Positions 38,171 through 50,000 of a DNA stretch of 64,000 nt are shown here, one piece after another; positions within the stretch are counted from its first letter, which is position 1; the number at the start of each line of letters is the position of its first letter. A model generated the notes under the pieces. It had not been told where the DNA came from. It made no database searches and saw only the letters and a list, made by a program, of their open reading frames with translations. Source of the DNA: Caulobacter sp. 602-1. GTDB taxonomy: Bacteria > Pseudomonadota > Alphaproteobacteria > Caulobacterales > Caulobacteraceae. A program made the position numbers and the translations under genes. The DNA is taken from assembly GCF_003931565.1 (NCBI RefSeq), contig NZ_RRYI01000009.1, positions 1 through 64,000 on the forward strand, written 5' to 3'.

Positions 38171-39397
38171 ATGACCGATCCCGCGCCGCGCCAGCTCAAG
38201 AACCTCACCGTCGAAGACGCCCGCGCCCGGATCCTTGAGGGCGCCGGCCGCCTCGGCGTCGAAACCGTCGCGCTCGAAGCCAGCCTGGGCCGCGTCCTCG
38301 CCCAGAGCGTCGCCGCCTCCCGCCCGCAGCCGCCGTTCGACGCCTCGGCCATGGACGGCTGGGCGATCCGGCGCGCGGACTACGCCCCGGGCAAGGCCTT
38401 CACGATCGCCGGCGAAAGCGCGGCGGGCAAAGCCTACCCGCATGACGTCCAGGCCGACCAGGCCGTGCGAATCTTCACCGGAGCTCCGATCCCGGCCGGC
38501 GCCGACCTCGTCGTCATCCAGGAAGAGGCCGTCCGCGACGGCGATACGGTCCGCTTCGAAGCGGGCGAGACCCCCAAGTCCAACAGCCGCCCGGCGGGCG
38601 GCGACTTCCGGGCCGGCGACGTCCTGCTCGAGCCCGGCGTCGTCATCGATCCGTGGCGGCTCAGCCTCGTCGCCTCGGCCGGCCTCGCCCAGGTCGCCGT
38701 CGCCCGCCGGCCGCGCGTGGCGATCCTGGCGACCGGCGACGAGCTGGTCCCGCCCGGCGCCAGCCCGCGTCCCGACCAGATCTTCGAGAGCGGCTCGTTC
38801 AGCCTGGTCGCCCTGGTCCAGGCCTGGGGCGGCGAGGCCTTCCGCCTGACCGCCCAGGTCGACGACGCGGCGGCCATCGCCGCCGCCGTTCAACCGGCCG
38901 AAGCCGACCTGATCGTCACCATCGGCGGCGCCTCGGTCGGCGACCACGACCTGGTCAAACCGGCCCTGAAGACCCTGGGCCTGGAGCTCGCCGTCGAGAC
39001 GATCGCCGTGCGCCCTGGCAAGCCGACTTGGTCCGGCCGCCTTTCGGATGGTCGCCGCGTGCTGGGCCTCCCCGGCAACCCCGCCTCGGCCCTGGTCTGC
39101 GCCGAGCTGTTCCTGCGCCCGCTGCTGGCGGCCCTGGTCGGCGCCGACGCCGAGGTCCGCCTGGTTCCCGCGGGCCTGGCCGAGCCCCTGCCCGCGACGG
39201 GTCCCCGCGAGCACTGGATGCGCGCGGCCCTGTCCATCGATCCCGAGGGGCGAACGATCGCGCGGGCGTTCACCGATCAGGATTCCTCGCTGGTCGGCGT
39301 CTTCGCGCGGGCCGATGCTCTGCTGCGACGACGGGCGGGAGCCTCCGCCGCTTCGGCGAACGCCGTCGTCGAAGTTCTGCCGCTGCGCCGGGGCTGA
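38171..39397 (+). CDS. moeA: Molybdopterin molybdenumtransferase MoeA
   Basis: A 408-aa MoeA starting MTDPAPRQLKNLTVEDARAR. Motifs: PPFDASAMDGWAIR, RIFTGAPIPAGADLVVIQEE, VAILATGDELV, IVTIGGASVGDHDLVKPAL, and LPGNPASALVCAELFLRPLL. MoeA inserts molybdate into adenylated molybdopterin to make Mo cofactor. Domain order and length are normal. No other mo genes are adjacent. In-frame upstream codons run into the REP element and are not used. Confidence 0.95.
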   Translation: MTDPAPRQLKNLTVEDARARILEGAGRLGVETVALEASLGRVLAQSVAASRPQPPFDASAMDGWAIRRADYAPGKAFTIAGESAAGKAYPHDVQADQAVRIFTGAPIPAGADLVVIQEEAVRDGDTVRFEAGETPKSNSRPAGGDFRAGDVLLEPGVVIDPWRLSLVASAGLAQVAVARRPRVAILATGDELVPPGASPRPDQIFESGSFSLVALVQAWGGEAFRLTAQVDDAAAIAAAVQPAEADLIVTIGGASVGDHDLVKPALKTLGLELAVETIAVRPGKPTWSGRLSDGRRVLGLPGNPASALVCAELFLRPLLAALVGADAEVRLVPAGLAEPLPATGPREHWMRAALSIDPEGRTIARAFTDQDSSLVGVFARADALLRRRAGASAASANAVVEVLPLRRG

Positions 39398-39481
39398 AAC
39401 CGCGACGGCGGCAATTTGACGTGCTAAGCCCGGATGAGTTTCACGGGCGCGACCCGACCTTCAGGCCGAGAGGTTCGTTTC

Positions 39482-41368
39482 ATGGGGCATGCAGGCAAGA
39501 TCGCGACCCACGTCCTGCTGGCTGTTTTGGCCTTGCTGGTCGGGCGCTACCTCGTCATCGACATGCCCTTCACGCCCGACACCCTGGTTCAGGCGGGCTA
39601 TTACGGCCTGGGCGCGCTGATCGTCGAGCTGCTGTTCCGCGTCGAGCGCGCGCCCTGGCGATTCGTCTCGGCCAGCGACCATCTGCGCCTGTTCCGCTCC
39701 GCCGTGCTCACGGCGGCGACCTTCCTGGCCATCACCCGCCTGGTGCATCCGGGAATCGACGGGGGCCTGCGCATGGTCGCCGGCGCGGCCCTGATCCAGG
39801 CCACCTTCCTGTCGGCCCTGCGCGTCATCCGCCGCAGCCTGCACGAGCGCCAGCTGTTCGATTCAGTTCTGCGCCTGGGCCCCGCCTCGATGCAGCCGGC
39901 CCTGCCCCGCCTGCTGATCATCGGTTCGGCCAACGAGGCCGAGGCTTTCCTGCGCGCCCCGGCCGGCCTGGGCGAACGCTACGCCCCGATCGGCGTGGTC
40001 TCGCCGCATGACCGCGAAATGGGCGACGAGCTGCGCGGCGTCTGCGTGCTGGGCTCCATCGCCGACTTCGACAGCGTGCTGGCCCGCCTTCGCGACAGCG
40101 GCCTCTCGCCCTCGGCGATTCTGTTCCTGACCGACAGCGCCATGAGCACCTTCGGCGCCGAGCGCCTGGGTCGCCTGAAGACCGAGGGCGTGCGCCTGCT
40201 GCGCCGTCACGGCGTGGTCGAGATGGGCGCCGACGCGGCCGCCGTCGCCTCCCTGCGCGAGATCAGCATCGAGGAACTGCTCAGCCGTCCGCCCGTGCGT
40301 CTCGATCCCGAGCCCGTCCGCGCCCTGGTCGCGGGTCGCCGCGTTCTGGTCACCGGGGCCGGCGGCAGCATCGGCTCGGAACTGTGCCGCCAGATCGCCG
40401 CCAGCGGCTGCGCCCACCTGACCATGGTCGACGCCTCGGAATACAACCTGTTCCACATCGACCGTGAAATGGCCCAGACGTGGCCGAGCATGCCGCGCCG
40501 GGAGATCCTCTGCGACGTCCGCGACGCCGCCCGGGTCCACCGCGTGTTCGCCGAGCAGCATCCCGACATCATCTTCCACGCCGCGGCGCTCAAGCATGTG
40601 ACGCTGGTCGAGAACCATCCGTGCGAGGGCGTGCGCACCAATGTGCTGGGCACTCGCAACGTCGCCATCGCGGCCAAGGCCTGCGGCGCGGCGCATCTCG
40701 CCCTGATCTCCACCGACAAGGCCGTGGCCCCCACCAGCGTGATGGGCGCGGCCAAGCGCGTGGCCGAGGCCGTGGCGCGCCAGTATGGCGGCGGCGGCGA
40801 CATGCGCGTCAGCATCGTCCGCTTCGGCAACGTGCTGGGCTCGGCCGGCTCGGTGGTGCCGATCTTCCAGAGCCAGATCGCCCGCGGCGGCCCGATCACC
40901 CTGACCGACGCCGCGGTCGAGCGCTACTTCATGACCATCCCAGAGGCCGTGCAGCTGGTGCTGCGCGCCGTGGCCCTGTCGCGCATCGCTTCCGAGCCCG
41001 AGGCGGGCGTCCTGACCCTGGAAATGGGCGAGCCGGTCAAGATCATCGACCTGGCCCGCCGGATGATCGAGCTGCAGGGCCTGACGCCCGGCAAGGACAT
41101 CGAGATCCTGATCACCGGCCTGCGTCCCGGCGAGAAACTGACCGAGACCCTGGTCGACGTGAACGAGATCGCCCGCCCCAAGGCCCCCGGCATCATGGAA
41201 GCCCTGCGCCTGGCCGACGCGCCGATCATCGAGCCCGAGCGCCTGATAGCCCTGGACGCCCTGGCCGAGGACGGCGACGAAGCCGCCGTGCGGGCTCACC
41301 TGTTCGACCTGGTCGAGGAACTGCGCCAGGTCGGGCCGTCCAAGGTGGTCAAGATCCGGGCGTCCTGA
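39482..41368 (+). CDS. Membrane-bound nucleotide-sugar 4,6-dehydratase (CapD/WbpM/FlaA1 family)
   Basis: A 628-aa protein. Four N-terminal membrane helices (about residues 5-125) and a CoA-binding-like domain (LLIIGSANEAEAFLRAP) precede an extended SDR domain from about residue 280: NAD motif VLVTGAGGSIGSELCRQIA and active-site segments ISTDKAVAPTSVMGAAKRVA. The atypical Met-x3-Lys replaces Tyr-x3-Lys, as in this family. It likely makes a UDP-4-keto-6-deoxy-N-acetylhexosamine for surface polysaccharide. The start at 39482 has GAGAGG 9 nt upstream; a further ATG at 39434 lacks one. It is convergent with the next gene, 6 nt apart. Confidence 0.9.
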   Translation: MGHAGKIATHVLLAVLALLVGRYLVIDMPFTPDTLVQAGYYGLGALIVELLFRVERAPWRFVSASDHLRLFRSAVLTAATFLAITRLVHPGIDGGLRMVAGAALIQATFLSALRVIRRSLHERQLFDSVLRLGPASMQPALPRLLIIGSANEAEAFLRAPAGLGERYAPIGVVSPHDREMGDELRGVCVLGSIADFDSVLARLRDSGLSPSAILFLTDSAMSTFGAERLGRLKTEGVRLLRRHGVVEMGADAAAVASLREISIEELLSRPPVRLDPEPVRALVAGRRVLVTGAGGSIGSELCRQIAASGCAHLTMVDASEYNLFHIDREMAQTWPSMPRREILCDVRDAARVHRVFAEQHPDIIFHAAALKHVTLVENHPCEGVRTNVLGTRNVAIAAKACGAAHLALISTDKAVAPTSVMGAAKRVAEAVARQYGGGGDMRVSIVRFGNVLGSAGSVVPIFQSQIARGGPITLTDAAVERYFMTIPEAVQLVLRAVALSRIASEPEAGVLTLEMGEPVKIIDLARRMIELQGLTPGKDIEILITGLRPGEKLTETLVDVNEIARPKAPGIMEALRLADAPIIEPERLIALDALAEDGDEAAVRAHLFDLVEELRQVGPSKVVKIRAS

Positions 41369-41374
41369 GACGCG

Positions 41375-42280
41375 CTAGCGCAACAGCGGCGCCCGCGCGG
41401 CCAGATCGTTGCGCAGCGTGGTCGCGGCGACCCCGGCCTCGCCCATGGCGTGGCTGATCTGGTCCAGACCCAGCACCACATCGCCAGCCGCGTAGAGGCC
41501 AGGAATGCTGGTGCGCTGATGGGCGTCGACCTTGATGCAGCCATCCTCGGTGACGGCCGCGCCCAGGGCGCGCGCCAGGTCCGAATGGACGTCGGAGCCC
41601 AGGGACGGATAGACGGCGTCGAAGCGCAGCCGGCCCGCCGCGCAGGTCACGACCAGACCGTCGCGCTCGAGATGGAAGTCACGCACCGGGCCGGCGAAGC
41701 GCTTGACTCCGATGGCGTCGAGGCGGGCGTGCGCGGCGTCGTCGAGACCATCCTGGCCGGTCAAGCCGATCAGGCTGACATCGGCGGTATAGCCGCGCAG
41801 GAACTCGGCCTCGCGGGCGGCGCGCGGACCGCGACCGACGACCGCCACGGCCTGGTCGGTGACCTCGTAGCCGTCGCAGACCGGACAATAGCGCAAACGC
41901 CCCTGCCGCAGCGCCTCGGCATGGAGCGCCTCGTCCATCAGCGGCCGCCGATTGGTCACCCCCGTGGCGAGGAGAACGGTTCGGGCCGAAATCCCGCGAT
42001 CGGACAGCGTGGCGAGGAAGCCGTCCTCGCCACGCTCCAGGTTGGTGACCCGTCCCGCGATCAGCGCGGCTCCGTAGAGGATCGCCTGTTCGCGCATGCG
42101 CTCCAGCAGCGCCACGCCGGAGATTCCCTCGGGAAAGCCGGCGTGGTTGCGGGTGAGCGGGATCTTCTCGGCGCGGCTGTCTCCGGCGTCGACCACCTGC
42201 ACCGACAGGTGGAAGCGCGCGGCGTAGATCGCGGCGGTCAGGCCGGCGGGCCCGCCGCCGATGATGAGACAGTCGATCAT
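41375..42280 (-). CDS. Thioredoxin-reductase-like NAD(P)/FAD oxidoreductase
   Basis: A 301-aa protein with FAD motif CLIIGGGPAGLTAAIYAARF, the redox-type YCPVCDGYEV (Cys132, Cys135), an NAD(P) motif AVAVVGRGPRAAREAEF and C-terminal GLYAAGDVV. The low-molecular-weight thioredoxin reductase layout is complete, but the NADPH motif GRGPRA differs from GGGDSA of TrxB, so it may serve another disulphide or flavin substrate. It lies 17 nt downstream of the DUF3597 gene on the same strand. Confidence 0.88.
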   Translation of the reverse strand: MIDCLIIGGGPAGLTAAIYAARFHLSVQVVDAGDSRAEKIPLTRNHAGFPEGISGVALLERMREQAILYGAALIAGRVTNLERGEDGFLATLSDRGISARTVLLATGVTNRRPLMDEALHAEALRQGRLRYCPVCDGYEVTDQAVAVVGRGPRAAREAEFLRGYTADVSLIGLTGQDGLDDAAHARLDAIGVKRFAGPVRDFHLERDGLVVTCAAGRLRFDAVYPSLGSDVHSDLARALGAAVTEDGCIKVDAHQRTSIPGLYAAGDVVLGLDQISHAMGEAGVAATTLRNDLAARAPLLR

Positions 42281-42297
42281 GGGCGTCAGAGGGCAGC

Positions 42298-42693
42298 CTA
42301 GTCTCTGAGGGTCGCCGGAACGTGGCCGCCGTTCTCGGCCAGCTTGGCCCAGACCGCCTTTTGCAGGGCGATATTCTGTTCGGCGCTGCCGTCGGCGCCG
42401 GCGTGGACGCCAAGTTCCTGGCCCAGGGCCGCGCGGGCCTGCAAGCTGGAATCGAGATCCAGCAGCTTCAGCAGATCGACGATCGAGGTCCGCCAGTTGC
42501 CGCCGCCGCCCTTCTGGGTCGCGAGCTCGGTCAAGACGGCCTCGACGTCAACCGACGCCGACGTCGCCGGAGCAGGCGCCGCGGCCGTGGTCGGCGTGGT
42601 CGGCGTCGGCGCGGCCTGAGGGGCCGGACGCGGCGCTTGCGCGGGCTGATTGCGATGGAAGATCTTGTTCAGGATGTTGCCGAAGATGCTCAT
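42298..42693 (-). CDS. DUF3597 domain protein
   Basis: A 131-aa protein starting MSIFGNILNKIFHRNQPAQA, with a Pro/Ala/Thr-rich linker (residues 17-46) and the DUF3597 C-terminal domain: DVEAVLTELATQKGGGGNWR, then TSIVDLLKLLDLDSSLQARA and LGV. The family is LysM-like in some annotations, with no proven function. The start has AGGA 5 nt upstream. A loose GGAAC-containing promoter-like sequence near 42758 is too poor to call. It likely forms a two-gene operon with the TrxR-like gene. Confidence 0.85.
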   Translation of the reverse strand: MSIFGNILNKIFHRNQPAQAPRPAPQAAPTPTTPTTAAAPAPATSASVDVEAVLTELATQKGGGGNWRTSIVDLLKLLDLDSSLQARAALGQELGVHAGADGSAEQNIALQKAVWAKLAENGGHVPATLRD

Positions 42694-42771
42694 GAAGTCC
42701 TGCGATGGGTCTGACGCTAGGCGCGCTCTGATGGGCTAATCCGCCCGGATAGGCTTCGTTCCGTGACTTGC

Positions 42772-44967
<2,196 letters not shown>

Positions 44968-45000
44968 GAGCGTCTTCCGATTGTGTGGATGTGAGAACCT

Positions 45001-45026
45001 AACGTCCGCTCGTGGCGCGAGGTTGC
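45001..45026 (-). promoter_or_regulatory. EcfG/SigT-like promoter of katE
   Basis: Minus strand: GCAAC (45022-45026), 17 nt, CGTT (45001-45004). There is one mismatch in the -35 box relative to GGAAC-N16/17-CGTT. The predicted leader is about 25 nt. Confidence 0.5.
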
Positions 45027-45095
45027 GGTCGTGAACTCGACACATCGGCGACTTCGGTATCGCGTCCCGAAGATGAGCTGCTAAACCGGAGGCCC

Positions 45096-46373
45096 ATGGC
45101 CAAACTTCACGACACCTACGATCCCCTGACCCCCGTGCCGGAAGCGCGCCGGGCGTTCCGCGCCCAGGACGCGTTTTCGCTGTGGTTCAGCCTGGGCATC
45201 GGCCTCCTGGTGCTGCAGGCCGGCGCGTTCCTGGTACCCGGCCTGAGCCTGGGCATGGCGCTGGCGGCGATCGTCACCGGCTCGGTGCTGGGCGCCCTGC
45301 TGCTGGCCGCCGCCGGGGTGGTCGGGACCGACACCGGCCTGTCGTCGATGGGCGCCCTGCGCCTGGCCCTGGGCGCGCGCGGCGCGGCCGTCCCGGCGGT
45401 GCTCAACGCCATCCAGCTGACCGGCTGGGGCGCGTTCGAGATCATCGCCATGCGCGATTCCGCCGACGCCCTGGCCAAGCAGACCTTCGGCTTTTCCAGC
45501 CCGGTGATCTGGACCCTGGCCTTCGGCCTCCTGGCGACCTTCCTGGCCATCCAGGGGCCGGTGTCGTTCGTGCGCCGCTTCCTGCGCGCCTGGGGCCTGT
45601 GGCTGCTGCTGGCCGGCGCCGGATGGCTGAGCTGGCGGCTGCTGGCCGAGCACGACCTCTCCGCCCTGCTGGCCAAGGCTGGAACCGGCGAGATGAGCTT
45701 CGGCGCCGGCGTCGACCTGGTGGTGGCCATGCCGCTGTCGTGGCTGCCGCTGATCGCCGACTACACCCGCTTTGGCCGCACTAGCGGCGGCATGTTCAAG
45801 GGTTCGGCGGCCGGCTACGTCCTGGCCAACATCTGGTTCATGGCGCTCGGAGCCGCGTACGCCCTGGCGGCCGGCGGCGGCGAGAGCCTGTTGCTGACGG
45901 CCCTGGCGGCCAGCGGCGGCGGGATCGCCCTGCTGCTGATCGTCATCGACGAGACCGACAACACCTTCGCCGACATCCATTCGGCCGCCGTCTCGACCGC
46001 CACGCTCGTCCCCGCCAAGCCCGCCAACCTGGCCCTGGTGTTCGGCGCGCTGTGCACGACCATCGCCCTCTTCGCGCCGATCACCCAGTACGAAGGCTTC
46101 CTGCTGCTGATCGGCTCGGTGTTCGCGCCGCTGTTCGGCGTGCTGCTGGCCGACCACTTCGTCCTGCGCCGTCGCGCCGCCGCCGTGTCTGGGGGCGGCG
46201 TGAACCTGCCCGGCCTGCTGGCCTGGGCTATCGGCATCGCCGCTTATCAAGCGCTTAGCCGCCTGGCCCCGGACCTCGGCGCGACCCTGCCCAGTTTCGT
46301 GGCGGCGGGGGTGGTTTATCTGGGGCTGAAGCGAGCATGGGGCGGCCGGAGGTCGTCCGACCCGACTCTTTGA
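45096..46373 (+). CDS. NCS1-family transporter, CytX-like (putative hydroxymethylpyrimidine transporter)
   Basis: A 425-aa integral membrane protein with about 12 hydrophobic helices and the NCS1 signature around FSLWFSLGIGLLVLQAGAFL and SWLPLIADYTRFGRTSGGMF. Overall it resembles CytX, a CodB relative thought to import the thiamine precursor HMP. No thiamine genes or THI-box riboswitch are seen upstream, so cytosine or another pyrimidine remains possible. The start at 45096 has CGGAGG 3 nt upstream. It is divergent from katE. Confidence 0.82.
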   Translation: MAKLHDTYDPLTPVPEARRAFRAQDAFSLWFSLGIGLLVLQAGAFLVPGLSLGMALAAIVTGSVLGALLLAAAGVVGTDTGLSSMGALRLALGARGAAVPAVLNAIQLTGWGAFEIIAMRDSADALAKQTFGFSSPVIWTLAFGLLATFLAIQGPVSFVRRFLRAWGLWLLLAGAGWLSWRLLAEHDLSALLAKAGTGEMSFGAGVDLVVAMPLSWLPLIADYTRFGRTSGGMFKGSAAGYVLANIWFMALGAAYALAAGGGESLLLTALAASGGGIALLLIVIDETDNTFADIHSAAVSTATLVPAKPANLALVFGALCTTIALFAPITQYEGFLLLIGSVFAPLFGVLLADHFVLRRRAAAVSGGGVNLPGLLAWAIGIAAYQALSRLAPDLGATLPSFVAAGVVYLGLKRAWGGRRSSDPTL

Positions 46374-46443
46374 CATGCAGCAATGCGCCGATGCCGCTGA
46401 CGACCAAGGCTGTCCCCCACAGCGACGGCAGAGGACAAGGCGA

Positions 46444-46938
46444 ATGACCACGCCAACCGGCACGGCAAGAAGGTTGCCTCGGCATCCGGCCGCACTACAG
46501 ATGCTCTTACGCAAGTGGCACGCCTACATCGGCATGATCATCGCGCCAACCGTCCTGCTCTTCGCCTTGACGGGCGTGTTGCAGATCTACGAGTTGCACG
46601 AAGCCCATCCTGGCTACGCACCGCCAGCGGTCGTGGCCAAGCTGGGGGTTTTGCACAAGAAGCAGCTTTATCGCGAGGGGCGTCGTCCCCAGTCGCAACC
46701 CTCCGCGAAGCCCTCGCCGGGGCCCGCCCCGGCCGCATCGCGTCCGGAAGCCAAGGCTCAGCGGCTTCCGACGACCTTGCTGAAGGCGTTCTTCGCCCTG
46801 GCGTCGGTCGGCCTGATCATCTCGACGATCACCGGCGTCTGGATGACCCTGCGCCAGCCATTGCACCGTATGCGCCATATCCTGCTGCTGGTGGTCGGGA
46901 CGGTCGTTCCCTTCGTCCTGTCCTGCCTTAGCCAATGA
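46444..46938 (+). CDS. PepSY-associated membrane-helix protein
   Basis: A 164-aa inner-membrane protein. The N-terminal helix (MLLRKWHAYIGMIIAPTVLL) and the LTGVLQIYELHE segment match PepSY_TM proteins. A Pro-rich loop of about 50 residues follows, then a second helix (LKAFFALASVGLIISTITGV) and a third (ILLLVVGTVVPFVL). Proteins of this type often accompany iron or redox functions, but no partner is visible. The start at 46444 has AAGG upstream. It ends beside a pair of hairpins. Confidence 0.75.
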   Translation: MTTPTGTARRLPRHPAALQMLLRKWHAYIGMIIAPTVLLFALTGVLQIYELHEAHPGYAPPAVVAKLGVLHKKQLYREGRRPQSQPSAKPSPGPAPAASRPEAKAQRLPTTLLKAFFALASVGLIISTITGVWMTLRQPLHRMRHILLLVVGTVVPFVLSCLSQ

Positions 46939-46973
46939 ACGGCGAAATCCGCAGCCTCGTCTAGAGCCCTTTA

Positions 46974-46997
46974 GCTTTAGATGGAATCATCTAAAGC
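46974..46997. repeat. Palindromic intergenic hairpin 1
   Basis: GCTTTAGATG, loop GAAT, CATCTAAAGC: a perfect 10-bp palindrome. Its TTTAGATGG core recurs in the next hairpin, so it looks like a dispersed extragenic repeat. It lies between convergent genes and may help end transcription. Confidence 0.6.
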
Positions 46998-47024
46998 GTT
47001 CAAAATGGCTCTAAATGTTTGATT

Positions 47025-47078
47025 CTAGAGCCTGTTTTCCCGGTTTAGATGGTTCCATCTAAACGGGACAGGCTCTAG
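47025..47078. terminator. Long palindromic hairpin overlapping the dnaE2 stop
   Basis: CTAGAGCCTGT (47025-47035) pairs with ACAGGCTCTAG (47068-47078), and inside it CCCGGTTTAGATGG pairs with CCATCTAAACGGG around TT, with small bulges. The right arm contains the dnaE2 stop codon (47075-47077). It is probably a bidirectional terminator between convergent genes. Confidence 0.65.
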
Positions 47079-50000
47079 TGGAAATCCCGGCTCCGTAGCA
47101 GACGGCCCGACACCTTCTGGCGCACGCGGGGGGCCGGCGCGCCCGGCTCGTCGCGCAGGGTGGACAGGTGCGCCGACAGGTCGGTGAAGCCCTCGGCCAC
47201 CACGTGGATGACGTTCTCGGCCCTTTGCACCCGGCCATGGACGACCAGGAACGAAGCGGTCATCACCACATTGCGGTCGGCCTCGAAGCGGTCCTTCCAG
47301 ACCACTGCGTTGGCCACGCCTGTCTCGTCCTCCAAGGTCACGAACACCACGCCCTTGGCCGTCCCGGGCCGCTGGCGGATCAGGACGAGCCCCGCCACCG
47401 ACACCTTGCGGCCGTCCTTCAGGGTCAGCAGCTGCTCGGCCGTGATCACTCCGCGCCGCGTCAGCATCGACCGGTAGAAGGCCATCGGGTGATGTTTCAG
47501 GGAAAGGCTGGTGGTGCGGTAGTCCTCGGCCACCTCCTGCGGCTGGCCCATGGCCGGCAGCGCCGCGCGGTCCTCGAACAGCGGCAGGCCGGCCAGCAAC
47601 GGCGCCTGCACCGGCGCCTTGTGCTCGCCCTTCAGTCCCTTCACCGCCCACAGCGCCTCGCGGCGGGTCAGCCCGACCGAAGCGAAAGCGTCGGCCTCGG
47701 CCAGCAGCTCCAGCGCGCGCTGGGGCACGCCGCCCTGGGCGAACTCACCCGGGGTGCGGGCGCCCTCGGCGCGAACATGGACCAGGGTTTTCACATCGCC
47801 TTCCTTCAGGCCCTTGATCTGGCGAAATCCCAGACGCACGGCCTTCCACCGTGGGCGGTTCTGGTCGCTGGCGATCTTGTCCGCGCGGATCCGAGGCGCG
47901 CGGAAGCCCGCCGTCACGCTCTCCAGCGTGCAGTCCCAGTCGCTGCCCAGGATGTCGGGCGGCAGCACCTCCACCCCATGCTCGCGCGCGTCGCGGACCA
48001 GCTGGGCCGGCTGGTAGAAGCCCATGGGCTGAGAGTTGATCAGGGCCGCGCAAAACACGTCCGGCCAGGCCCATTTGATCCACGCCGAGACGTAAACCAG
48101 CTTGGCGAAGCTGGCCGCGTGGCTCTCCGGAAAGCCGTAGTGGCCGAAGCCCTCGATCTGCTTGAAGCACCGCTCGGCGAAATCGCGCTGGTAGCCGCGC
48201 GCGACCATGCCCTCGACGAACCGGTCGCGATATTCGTCCGGCGTGCCCAGGTTGCGGAAGGTGGCCATGGCCTTGCGCAGGCCGTCGGCCTCATCGGGCG
48301 TGAACTTAGCCGCCTCGATGGCCAGGCTCATGGCCTGCTCCTGGAAGAGCGGCACGCCGTAGGTGTTGCCCAGGATCTGTTTCAGCTCATCTTCGGGGCC
48401 ATGCTCCGGCGACGGCGCGGGCATGTCCACGGGTTCGATCCCATTCCGCCGCTTCAGGTACGGGTGCACCATGTCGCCCTGAATCGGGCCGGGTCGGACG
48501 ATCGCCACCTCGATGACCAGGTCGTAGAACCGCCGGGGCTTCAGCCTCGGCAGCATCGACATCTGCGCCCGGCTCTCCACCTGGAAGACGCCCACGCTGT
48601 CGGCGACGCACAGCATGTCGTAGACGCCGGGCAGCTCGACCGGGACATCGGCCAGGTCGACGATCGGCTCGCCATGATCGGCCCGCAACATGCCGAAAGC
48701 GCGCTGGATGGCGGTCAGCATGCCCAGGGCAAGCACGTCGACCTTCATCAGCTTCAGGCTATCGATGTCGTCCTTGTCCCACTCGATGAAGGTGCGGTCG
48801 GGCATGGCCGCGTTGCCGATCGGCACGGTCTCGTCCAGCCGCCGCTTGGTCAGGACGAAGCCGCCGACGTGCTGCGACAGGTGGCGCGGGAAACCCATCA
48901 GCTCGGTCGCCAGGTTGACCGCACGAGCGATCTCCGGCGCCTCGGGGTCCAGACCCGCGTTGCGCAGATGCTCCTCGGGCAGGCCCGAACCCCAGCTGCC
49001 CCAGACCGTGCCGGCCAATAGCGAGGTGACGTCCTCGGTCAGGCCCAGGGCCTTGCCGACATCGCGGATGGCGCTGCGCGGGCGGTAGTGGATCACCGTC
49101 CCGCAGATGGCGGCATATTCCCGGCCATAGCGCCGATAGACGTACTGCATCACCTCCTCGCGGCGCTCGTGCTCGAAATCGACGTCGATGTCCGGCGGCT
49201 CGCCGCGGTTCTCGGAGATGAAGCGGGTGAACAGCAGCCGGTGCTCGGTCGGATCGATCGCCGTCACGCCCAGGCAGAAGCAGACCGAGGAATTGGCCGC
49301 CGACCCCCGTCCCTGGCACAGGATGCCCATGCTTCGGGCCTCGCGCACGATGTCGTGCACGGTGATGAAATAGTTGGGGTAGTCCATCTTGGCGATCAGC
49401 CGCAGCTCTTCCTTCAGCTGCGCCGCGACCTTCTCCGGCACGCCGGCCGGATAACGCCAGGCCGCGCCGGACCAGGTGAGATCGCTCAGGTGCTGCATCG
49501 CCGTCTTGCCGGGGGGGACCGGTTCGTCCGGATATTCCTCGTTGAGCTGCCCCAGGTCGAAGCCGATCCGCTCGACGATCTCGACCGTGCGCTCGACCGC
49601 GCGGGGCCAGCGTTCGAACAGGCGCGCCATCTCGGCCGGAGACTTGATGTGGCGCTCGGCATTGGCCTCCAGCCGGAAGCCGGCCTCGTGGATCGCGCAG
49701 TGCTCGCGCACACAGGTGATGACGTCCTGCAATGGTCGCCGTTCGGGGCCGTGATAGAGCACGTCATTGGTCGCCACGATCGGCGCGCCGGCGGTTCGCC
49801 CCAGATCGTCCAGGCGCGAAAGCCGCTTCAGGTCCTGGGCGGCGTAGGCGCGGCTGGCCGCCAGCCAGACCCGGCCGCGCAGGTCGCCGGCCATGCGAGC
49901 CAGATCGCGTTCGAAGGCTTCGTCAAGGACCTTCGGCGGAACGATCAGCCCGATCTGGCCGTCTGAATGGTCAAGGAAGTCCCGCCAGGACAGGTGGCAC

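Noticed and set aside
42690..42765. SigT-like promoter before the DUF3597 gene
   Set aside because: GGAAC is present near 42758 but the -10 at the right spacing has two mismatches, too weak to call.
44985..45095. THI-box (TPP) riboswitch before the CytX-like gene
   Set aside because: None of the conserved TPP-riboswitch segments (such as CTGAGA) is present, and the gap is occupied by the katE promoter.
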